Source: Gammaproteobacteria bacterium (GTDB lineage Bacteria > Pseudomonadota > Gammaproteobacteria > Steroidobacterales > Steroidobacteraceae). From it: a stretch of DNA of 7,033 nt. The notes under the pieces were generated by a model that ran no database searches, was not told the origin of the DNA, and worked only from the letters and a program-made list of their open reading frames with translations. Within the stretch, counting starts at the first letter, position 1; every line of letters begins with the position of its first letter. The position numbers and the translations under genes are program-made. Positions 1 to 4,832 of the stretch are shown here, one piece after another. Location: positions 1 to 7,033 of the forward strand of contig JADLDF010000477.1 of the NCBI GenBank assembly GCA_020846815.1, given 5' to 3'.

Positions 1-343
1 CGACGGGCTTGGTCAGGAAGCCGAAAGCGCCCATCTGCGTGGCCTGCACGGCATCGGGGATGGTGCCGTGGGCCGTGAGGATGATGACCTTGAGGCCCGG
101 ATAGCGGTTCTGCAGCTCCTTGAGCAGGCCGATGCCGTCCATCTCGTCCATGCGCAGGTCGGTGACGACCAGGTCGGGGCGGAAGCGGCTCGCGGCCGCG
201 AGCGCCTGGGCGCCGCTCTCGACGGCCTCGACTTCGTAGTTCTCGGCGCGCAGCCGGATGGTCAGCAGGCGCAGCAGGCCGGGGTCGTCGTCGACCACGA
301 GGATGCGGGCCTTGCGCTTGGGAATCTGCAGCACTGCGTTCAT
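1..343 (-). CDS. glrR: GlrR/QseF-type response regulator, N-terminal receiver domain (cut off at left edge)
   Basis: Only the first 114 codons are present; the gene continues beyond base 1. They form a complete-looking CheY-like receiver domain: acidic cluster D18-D20 (VVDDDPG), phospho-acceptor D62 in TDLRMDEMDG, T90 in ILTAHG and K112 in FLTKPV. The stretches around DLRMDEMDG, IPDAV-ATQ and FLTKPV match, from memory, the start of E. coli GlrR (QseF), a sigma54-dependent AAA+ activator with a C-terminal Fis-type DNA-binding domain. Those two domains would lie off the window, so the sigma54 assignment is family inference. The start codon is ATG at 343-341, sharing ATGA with the stop of the upstream lipoprotein gene and preceded by a strong Shine-Dalgarno. 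The gene order kinase-lipoprotein-regulator supports GlrR over a generic NtrC-family protein. In enterobacteria GlrR, phosphorylated by GlrK, activates the small RNA gene glmY and rpoE; targets here are unknown. Confidence 0.92.
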   Translation of the reverse strand, partial: MNAVLQIPKRKARILVVDDDPGLLRLLTIRLRAENYEVEAVESGAQALAAASRFRPDLVVTDLRMDEMDGIGLLKELQNRYPGLKVIILTAHGTIPDAVQATQMGAFGFLTKPV

Positions 344-990
344 GGTCGTCCCTCCGGAGCGGTGGGCTTGCGTACGGGTACGGTGGTCTGGCGTTCGATG
401 TTGGCGATGGCGTCGAGCTTGGCCTGCGCGTCCTCGAGGGCCTTGCGCAGCCGGGTGTTCTCTTCGGTCTCGGCGGCGAGGCGGCGGTTCAGCGCGGCGA
501 GCCGCTCGCGCTCCGCACGGTCGGAGTCGTTCTGCAGGCGCCGGTTCTCGGCCGCGAGCGCGAGCTGGCGGTCGACCTTCTGCAGCTCGAGGAAAGCCGC
601 GGCATGCTCCACGGGCGTCATCGCCTCGGGCGCGGACAGCAGCTGGCGCAGCAGCTTCTGCGCGAGCACGGCGTCGGCGGACGGATGCCCCGGGGTCGCG
701 ACCGCCAGCGCGTAGCGCAGCTCGCTCGAGGGCGTCGGCGTGGTTTCGTAGTCGCGGCGGATGTTCGCGAAGATCTCGGCCTGTTCGGCCGTGCCGGCCT
801 TGGCGAAGCGGTGCAGCAGCTCGAAGTAGAACGCCAGCGACTGTGCCTGCATCTGGTTGCGGTCGGGCTGGGCCACGGTTTCGGCGGCGCGGTCGCGCAC
901 GGGGCTCGTGACCGTGCAGCCGGCCAGCAGCGCGGCCAGCGCCGCGAGGCCGAGTGCACCGTGGTGAAGGACCGGGACGGAGTGGCGCAT
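340..990 (-). CDS. qseG: QseG-type outer-membrane lipoprotein, accessory to the GlrK sensor kinase
   Basis: Predicted lipoprotein of 216 aa. A short basic N-terminus (MRHS) is followed by a hydrophobic stretch and the lipobox LLAGC with the lipidated Cys at 25. The residue after Cys is Thr, not Asp, which by the Lol rule favours the outer membrane. Residues about 44-120 look alpha-helical. Residues about 133-200 are rich in charged heptads (EL-KVDRQL...ENRRL, RLAALNRRLAAETEENTRLR) and should form a coiled coil; a short Pro-rich tail follows. I did not recognise it by sequence alone. The assignment rests on size, lipobox, helical architecture and its place between glrK and glrR, where E. coli has qseG (yfhG), an outer-membrane lipoprotein that binds and activates the kinase. 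ATG at 990 begins 7 nt after the kinase stop. An in-frame ATG at 1008 would add six residues, including an acidic one, and overlap glrK by 11 nt; the signal peptide reads better from 990. Confidence 0.82.
   Translation of the reverse strand: MRHSVPVLHHGALGLAALAALLAGCTVTSPVRDRAAETVAQPDRNQMQAQSLAFYFELLHRFAKAGTAEQAEIFANIRRDYETTPTPSSELRYALAVATPGHPSADAVLAQKLLRQLLSAPEAMTPVEHAAAFLELQKVDRQLALAAENRRLQNDSDRAERERLAALNRRLAAETEENTRLRKALEDAQAKLDAIANIERQTTVPVRKPTAPEGRP
350..355 (-). promoter_or_regulatory. Strong ribosome binding site of glrR inside the qseG reading frame
   Basis: On the minus strand GGAGGG lies 6 nt before the glrR ATG, within the last codons of qseG. With the ATGA stop/start overlap it fixes the glrR start and suggests that glrR can be initiated both by coupling to qseG translation and independently. 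Confidence 0.8.
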
Positions 991-997
991 GGTGGGC

Positions 998-2464
998 TCA
1001 GGCGGCATGGGCCGTGGCCTCGGCGCCCGCGGCCGCCTCGGAGCGCAGCGGCATGCGGATGCGGAAGTGGGCGCCGGGGAACTCGCCGTCGACGATCTCG
1101 ACGGAGCCGCCGTGCACGGTCACGAATTCCATGACGACCGAGAGGCCGATGCCCGTGCCCTTGACCGACCGGCCCGAGGGCTTGCCGGTGTAGAACGCGT
1201 CGAAGATCCGCGCCCGATCCTCCGGCGGGATGCCCGGGCCGGAATCGGCGACGTCGAGCACGAACACCTCGTCCTCGGCATGGGCGCGGACATGGATCGT
1301 GCCGCCGCGCGGCGAATACTTGATGGCGTTCGACAAGAGGTTCTCCAGGATCAACCGCAGCTTGCCGCGGTCGGCATACAGGGTCAGGTCGTCCACCTTG
1401 ACGTCGAGGCGCACGCGCTGCGAGAGCAGCGTGAGCTGCTGGTTCTCGAGCACCTGCTTGATCAGCGGCCGGGCACGAAACTCGGACAGCTCCAGCCCCA
1501 GGCTCTGGCTCTGCCAGGCGCTGAAAGACAGGAGGTTTTCGATGAGTCGCTGCAGCTTGATGCCGTTGTCACGCAGGATGGCCATGACTTCACGCTGGCC
1601 ACTGTCGAGCTCGCCCACGGCACCGTCCATCAAAAGGTCCGTGCCCTCCCGGATATTGGCAAGCGGCGTCTTGAGCTCATGTGACATATGTCGCAGGAAT
1701 CGGTTCCGCTCCTGCGCGAGATCGAGCAGGCGCTGGCGCAGCCACTCGAGCTGGCGGCCGAGGCGCTCGAGGTCGAGCGGACCGGCCACGACGATGGGGT
1801 GGGAAAAAGTGCCCCGGCCGAGCTCGCTGATGGCGCGGTCGATCTGCCGCAGCGGCCGGCCGATCCAGTAGGTGACCAGCAGCACCACGACCAGGGTCAG
1901 CGGCACCAGCAGCGCCGACTGCAGGAACAGGCGCTGGCGGGCCGAGTCGGCCTGCAGGCGCAGCGCCGTGAGCTCGTTGTCGAGCTGGCGGTTGCCGCCT
2001 TCGGCGACCCGGGCGGCGACTTCGTTGAGGCGCTCGAAACGCGTCAGCAGGGCTTCGTAGTCCGGCGTGCCGGGCGGAGTCTCGAGCACTCCCTGTCGCA
2101 GCGACTGCTGCAGTCGCTGCACCGAAGCGAGCAGGGGGCTCGCGTCGGTGCCCGCGAGCTGCAGTGCGAGCTGCTGGCGGGTCGCGTTCAGCCGCTCGTC
2201 GGTCTGCGAATAGGCGTCCAGCAGCTTGCCGTCACCGAGCACCTGGTAGAGGCGTGCGGTGCGCTCGAGCGAGGCGATGGAGCTCAGCAGCACCTGGCTC
2301 GAGCGCGTGGCCTCGACGCCGCGCAGCACCAGCTCCTGGCTGGTGTTGGCGAGCTTGCGCATCTGCACCGCGGCATTGAGCACCGCGACGGCCAGCGGGA
2401 TCGCGGCCAGGGCGAGGCCGAACAGCATGAGGCTGCTGAGGGATTTGGGGCGGGCCCAACGCAT
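998..2464 (-). CDS. glrK: GlrK/QseE-type sensor histidine kinase
   Basis: Inner-membrane two-component sensor kinase of 488 aa from the chosen start. Transmembrane segment 1 covers about residues 11-33 and segment 2 about 182-201, enclosing a helical periplasmic sensor of about 150 residues. A HAMP-like linker follows (IGRPLRQIDRAISELGRG). The H-box is RHMSHELKTPLANIREGT with phospho-acceptor His262; the N-box is LENLLSNAIKYSP with Asn379; the G1 box DSGPGI is at 407-412, with FDAFY, then the G2 box GTGIGLS at 436-442. All catalytic motifs are intact. The H-box with following REGT.LL and the GP-.L...G..-.WL linker recall E. coli GlrK. It should autophosphorylate and pass phosphate to Asp62 of the GlrR receiver encoded two genes downstream, modulated by the lipoprotein between them. 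Start choice: ATG 2464 gives MRWARPKSL, which aligns with the E. coli GlrK N-terminus; in-frame ATG 2473 and GTG 2488 are possible, and none has a convincing Shine-Dalgarno. Confidence 0.93.
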   Translation of the reverse strand: MRWARPKSLSSLMLFGLALAAIPLAVAVLNAAVQMRKLANTSQELVLRGVEATRSSQVLLSSIASLERTARLYQVLGDGKLLDAYSQTDERLNATRQQLALQLAGTDASPLLASVQRLQQSLRQGVLETPPGTPDYEALLTRFERLNEVAARVAEGGNRQLDNELTALRLQADSARQRLFLQSALLVPLTLVVVLLVTYWIGRPLRQIDRAISELGRGTFSHPIVVAGPLDLERLGRQLEWLRQRLLDLAQERNRFLRHMSHELKTPLANIREGTDLLMDGAVGELDSGQREVMAILRDNGIKLQRLIENLLSFSAWQSQSLGLELSEFRARPLIKQVLENQQLTLLSQRVRLDVKVDDLTLYADRGKLRLILENLLSNAIKYSPRGGTIHVRAHAEDEVFVLDVADSGPGIPPEDRARIFDAFYTGKPSGRSVKGTGIGLSVVMEFVTVHGGSVEIVDGEFPGAHFRIRMPLRSEAAAGAEATAHAA

Positions 2465-2471
2465 CCCCGGC

Positions 2472-2477
2472 ATTTTA
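2472..2477 (-). promoter_or_regulatory. Possible -10 hexamer TAAAAT just upstream of glrK
   Basis: On the minus strand TAAAAT matches TATAAT at 5 of 6 positions and is an AT island in very GC-rich surroundings. No acceptable -35 hexamer is seen 16-18 bp upstream. If used, transcription would begin about 7 bp further on, at or next to the ATG at 2464, giving an almost leaderless mRNA. It overlaps the alternative start ATG 2473, so it cannot serve as promoter if translation begins there. Confidence 0.25.
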
Positions 2478-2521
2478 GGCCAGTGCACGCCGGCGCGGGC
2501 GGCGGTATGGCGGTCGGAGCA

Positions 2522-2539
2522 GCAACTGTATGCAGTTGC
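2522..2539. repeat. Perfect inverted repeat (7-bp arms, 4-nt loop) upstream of glrK
   Basis: GCAACTG and CAGTTGC flank a TATG loop. There is no T-run on either side, so it is not a canonical intrinsic terminator of galE. It overlaps the GlrR-like dyad but has a different centre (about 2530.5 against 2535.5). It could be an operator or an mRNA hairpin in a galE-glrK read-through transcript. Confidence 0.5.
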
Positions 2540-2544
2540 CGACA
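2527..2544. promoter_or_regulatory. Candidate GlrR binding site upstream of the glrK operon
   Basis: The plus strand reads TGTA-TGCAGTTGCC-GACA; on the minus strand it is TGTC-GGCAACTGCA-TACA. This matches seven of eight fixed positions of TGTC-N10-GACA, the site I recall being reported for E. coli GlrR. With one flanking base each side the dyad is CTGT-N12-ACAG. Its centre is about 70 bp upstream of the chosen glrK start, a sensible position for an activator. Binding is inferred from the motif only. Confidence 0.4.
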
Positions 2545-2632
2545 GTCGCGCGACCCGGGGGCAGGCGGCGGCTGGACGCGCCTCGAGCCTGCCGCGCCCG
2601 CTGCTGCACGGCTGGTTCGTGGACCGCTGCGG

Positions 2633-3628
2633 CTAGGCCCAGGGCTCGGCGGCCAGTTTTCGCTCCCAGGCGAGGGAGGAACGCACGATTTCGTCGAGGT
2701 CGTCGAGCCGCGGCGTCCAGCCGAGCACCTGCTTGATGCGGTCGGCCCGGGCGACGAGCACCGGCGGGTCGCCGGCGCGGCGCGGCTCCTCGCGCACGTT
2801 CAGGCGCGTGCCGCCGATGCGCTCGACCGACTGCAGGACCTCGCGGACGCTGTAGCCGTGGCCGTAGCCGCAGTTCAGCGTGGCCGAGGCACCGCCCTCG
2901 CGCAGGTAGCGCAGCGCATCGAGGTGCGCGGTCGCGAGGTCGGTGACGTGGATGTAGTCCCGCACTCCCGTGCCGTCGGGCGTCGGGTAGTCGGTGCCGA
3001 ACACCGCCAGTCCCGGGCGCTTGCCGGCCACGGCTTCGGCGGCCACCTTGATCAGCAGCGTGGCCTCGCGGGTCGACTGGCCGACGCGGCCGGCCGGGTC
3101 GGAGCCGGCGACGTTGAAATAGCGCAGTGCGACGTGCCGCAGGGCCGTGGCGGCGGAGAGGTCCCGCAGCATCCACTCTGACATGAGCTTGGAGGTGCCG
3201 TAGGGGTTGATCGGTGCCGTCGGCGTGTCCTCGCTGGCGAAGCCGCTCTCGAGGATGCCGTAGACCGCGGCCGTCGAGGAGAACACGAAATGGCGCACGC
3301 CGTGCTCGGCGCAGGCCTGCAGGAGGTTCCGCGTCGAGCAGGTGTTGTTGCCGTAGTATTTGAGCGGATCGCGGACGGATTCGGGGACGATGGTATGCGC
3401 GGCGAAATGCAGCACGGTGTCGATGCGGTGTTCACGCAGCAGGCGGCCGACGAGCTCGCGATCGCCGACCTCGCCGACGACCAGCGGGGTATCGAGCGCC
3501 GCCTGGCGGAAGCCCGTGGACAGGTTGTCGAGCACGACGACCCGCTCGCCGCGTTCGCGCAGCTGCAGGACGACGTGGCTGCCGATGTAGCCGGCGCCGC
3601 CGGTGACGAGGACCGTTGACTGGGACAT
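2633..3628 (-). CDS. galE: UDP-glucose 4-epimerase GalE
   Basis: Interconverts UDP-glucose and UDP-galactose (Leloir pathway, and supply of UDP-galactose for LPS or exopolysaccharide) in the cytoplasm. The 331-aa product is close to the usual 330-340 aa. It is an extended short-chain dehydrogenase with NAD-binding GGAGYIGS at 10-17, DNLSTG at 34-39, HFAA at 74-77, catalytic Ser118 in FVFSSTAAVYG, and Tyr143/Lys147 in NPYGTSK. Family signatures LRYFNVAGSDP (168-178) and YPTPDGTGVRDYIHVTDLA (214-232) follow. The reading frame stays open far upstream, antisense to srkA, but homology begins at MSQSTVLVTGG, fixing the start at ATG 3628; the Shine-Dalgarno is weak (GGAAA about 6 nt before the ATG). 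No gal or capsule gene adjoins it here. It is divergent from srkA and followed on the same strand by glrK. Confidence 0.96.
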   Translation of the reverse strand: MSQSTVLVTGGAGYIGSHVVLQLRERGERVVVLDNLSTGFRQAALDTPLVVGEVGDRELVGRLLREHRIDTVLHFAAHTIVPESVRDPLKYYGNNTCSTRNLLQACAEHGVRHFVFSSTAAVYGILESGFASEDTPTAPINPYGTSKLMSEWMLRDLSAATALRHVALRYFNVAGSDPAGRVGQSTREATLLIKVAAEAVAGKRPGLAVFGTDYPTPDGTGVRDYIHVTDLATAHLDALRYLREGGASATLNCGYGHGYSVREVLQSVERIGGTRLNVREEPRRAGDPPVLVARADRIKQVLGWTPRLDDLDEIVRSSLAWERKLAAEPWA

Positions 3629-3671
3629 GCAGGTTTCCGCGACGATGATGCTCAGGAACGACAGGCCGACG

Positions 3672-3677
3672 ATCATA
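3672..3677 (-). promoter_or_regulatory. galE: Candidate -10 element of galE (TATGAT)
   Basis: On the minus strand TATGAT lies 44-49 bp before the galE ATG. Five of six bases match the sigma70 -10 consensus. The -35 region is GC-rich and poor, so either a non-canonical or activator-dependent promoter is implied. Confidence 0.4.
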
Positions 3678-3684
3678 GCCAAGG

Positions 3685-3699
3685 CGCCCGTGGCGGGCG
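3685..3699. repeat. Perfect inverted repeat CGCCCG-TGG-CGGGCG in the galE/srkA spacer
   Basis: Six-base arms and a 3-nt loop, placed 8 bp upstream of the galE -10 candidate (in the -35/spacer zone) and 35 bp before the srkA ATG. Position suits an operator acting on both genes. In such GC-rich DNA a 6-bp dyad can arise by chance. Confidence 0.3.
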
Positions 3700-3721
3700 T
3701 GACGCGACCGACATTGTGTGC

Positions 3722-3733
3722 GGGTGCCCACCC
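3722..3733 (+). promoter_or_regulatory. Small hairpin abutting the srkA start codon
   Basis: GGGTG-CC-CACCC is a 5-bp inverted repeat that ends at the base before ATG 3734. GGGTG is the only Shine-Dalgarno-like tract there and would be paired in the stem. A 2-nt loop is strained, so realistically 4 bp would form with a 4-nt loop. Confidence 0.25.
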
Positions 3734-4723
3734 ATGACGCGCTTCACGGATCGCCCCTTCGATGCCTTGTCGCCCGATGCCGTGCTGGCTGCGGCCGAGG
3801 CGCTGGGCATCGAGTGCGACGGACGGCTGTTCGCGCTCAACAGCTATGAGAACCGCGTCTACCAGGTCGGCTCGAGCAGCCACGGCAGCCTGGTCTTCAA
3901 ATTCTACCGGCCCGGCCGCTGGAGCGACGCGCAGATCCTGGAGGAGCATGCGTTCGCGCTCGAGCTCGCGGCCGCGGAGCTGCCGGTGGTCGCGCCGCTG
4001 GCCTTCGGCGGCCGCACGCTGTGTCGCCGCGACGGCCTGCGCTACGCGGCCTTCCCGCGGCGCGCGGCGCGTGCCGTGGAGCTCGATTCCCGCGGCTCGC
4101 TGGAGCTCATCGGCCGCAGCCTCGGGCGGCTGCATGCGATCGGCGCGCGGCAGCGCTTCGCGGTACGACCGGCGCTCGGCGTCGAGCGGCTCGGCTGGCA
4201 GGCGCGCGACATGCTGCTCGGCTCGGACCTGCTCGACGAGTCGATCGCGGCGCGCTACGAGGAGGTCTCGCGCGAGCTGCTCGAGGCCGTCGATGCCGCC
4301 TGGTCGGGATTCGGGCCCCTGTCCATGATCCGCATCCACGGCGACTGCCACCTCGGCAACGTGCTCTGGGACGAGCACGGGCCGGTGTTCGTCGACCTCG
4401 ACGACTGCATGACCGGGCCGCGGATCCAGGACCTCTGGATGTTCATCTCCGGCTCCGCGGACGAGCGGCGCGGCCAGTGGGACGAGCTGGCCGCCGGCTA
4501 CCGCCAGTTCACCGACCTCGACGAGGCCGAGATCGCGCTGATCGAGCCGCTGCGCGCGCTGCGCATGGTCCATCACAGTGCCTGGATCGCCGCCCGCTGG
4601 AACGATCCGGCCTTCCCGCGCGCCTTCCCCTGGTTCACGAGCCCGCGCTACTGGCAGGAGCACCTGAGCGACCTGTGGCAGCAGCTCGAGGCCGTGGCGG
4701 CGCCGCCGATGGCGCCGCCTTAG
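3734..4723 (+). CDS. srkA: Stress-response serine/threonine protein kinase SrkA (YihE/RdoA family)
   Basis: Cytoplasmic kinase of the aminoglycoside-phosphotransferase/choline-kinase fold; E. coli SrkA autophosphorylates and protects cells from programmed death under envelope and oxidative stress. The 329-aa product matches the family's usual 325-330 aa. Visible signatures are LNSYENRVYQV (35-45), the likely ATP-binding Lys56 in FKFYRP with RW.DAQILEEH following, the catalytic loop HGDCHLGN (202-209, Asp204 and Asn209) and the metal-binding VDLDD (220-224). QDLWM and the C-terminal IEPLRALRMV, RW.DPAFP and FPW complete the pattern. All catalytic residues are present. The start is taken as ATG 3734 (MTRFTDRPF); an in-frame GTG at 3716 would add MCGCPP, unlike the family. 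In many Gammaproteobacteria srkA precedes dsbA; here the next gene is instead a lipoprotein metalloprotease 109 bp downstream. Confidence 0.95.
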   Translation: MTRFTDRPFDALSPDAVLAAAEALGIECDGRLFALNSYENRVYQVGSSSHGSLVFKFYRPGRWSDAQILEEHAFALELAAAELPVVAPLAFGGRTLCRRDGLRYAAFPRRAARAVELDSRGSLELIGRSLGRLHAIGARQRFAVRPALGVERLGWQARDMLLGSDLLDESIAARYEEVSRELLEAVDAAWSGFGPLSMIRIHGDCHLGNVLWDEHGPVFVDLDDCMTGPRIQDLWMFISGSADERRGQWDELAAGYRQFTDLDEAEIALIEPLRALRMVHHSAWIAARWNDPAFPRAFPWFTSPRYWQEHLSDLWQQLEAVAAPPMAPP

Positions 4724-4832
4724 CCCGCGCCGGGCGCCCGCGGCCGTACGCCGTCACAGTTATGACATCCGGCCGGGCGGGGCCGCCGGGGGCCTGTGCT
4801 ACGGTCGCCCGGCTTGCCTGCTGGAGCAGTCG
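4724..4832 (+). other. Spacer between srkA and the metalloprotease gene, with a short dyad
   Basis: A 109-bp non-coding stretch. It contains a partly symmetric element GTCACAGTTATGAC at 4753-4766 (outer GTCA...TGAC arms perfect, ten of fourteen positions symmetric), the least GC-rich part of the spacer and a possible operator. TACGGT at 4800-4805 could be a weak -10 but has no matching -35. GC-rich hairpin-forming runs at 4724-4745 and 4771-4792 lack T-tracts, so no intrinsic terminator for srkA can be called. Confidence 0.35.
4823..4826 (+). promoter_or_regulatory. Ribosome binding site of the metalloprotease lipoprotein gene
   Basis: GGAG with a 6-nt spacer before ATG 4833 supports this start, which also yields a complete lipoprotein signal peptide. 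Confidence 0.7.

Larger units (their letters stand above)
2465..2632. other. Non-coding spacer between galE and glrK, likely glrK leader/promoter region
   Basis: This 168-bp stretch separates the galE stop from the chosen glrK start. I see no coding potential that fits a real gene. No GC hairpin followed by a T-run is visible on the minus strand after galE, so read-through from galE into glrK is possible. It contains the hairpin, GlrR-like dyad and TAAAAT hexamer listed separately, and also a perfect 10-bp palindrome GTCGCGCGAC at 2545-2554. Confidence 0.5.
3629..3733. promoter_or_regulatory. Divergent promoter region between galE and srkA
   Basis: This 105-bp spacer must hold promoters for both divergent genes. 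On the minus strand TATGAT at 3677-3672 matches TATAAT at five of six positions and would give a galE leader of about 37 nt; no good -35 is seen at the usual spacing. No clear promoter for srkA is recognisable by eye. Two perfect small inverted repeats lie on the srkA side. Confidence 0.5.

Noticed and set aside
989..1684. Plus-strand open frame of 231 codons opposite glrK
   Set aside because: Covers the exact complement of the kinase ATPase and H-box region; its apparent protein is a mirror of conserved kinase codons.
2465..2495. Sigma54 promoter (GG-N10-GC) for glrK
   Set aside because: TGGCCTAAAATGCC has a GG and a GC, but the spacing is two bases too short and the rest of the consensus is absent.
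2522..2539. Intrinsic terminator after galE
   Set aside because: The hairpin is perfect but short and there is no T-run after it in the galE direction, so it is listed only as an inverted repeat.
1688..3181. Plus-strand open frame of 497 codons
   Set aside because: Lies antisense across glrK, the spacer and galE, with low-complexity Arg/Gln/Ala composition and no recognisable motif. The two genes opposite it are certain.
3629..4663. Minus-strand open frame extending galE upstream to 676 codons
   Set aside because: Homology starts at MSQSTVLVTGG (3628). The extension is antisense to srkA, whose catalytic motifs are intact, and its composition (Arg, Ala, Glu, Gln rich, no family motif) is typical of GC-driven antisense frames. 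It is not a GalE fusion.
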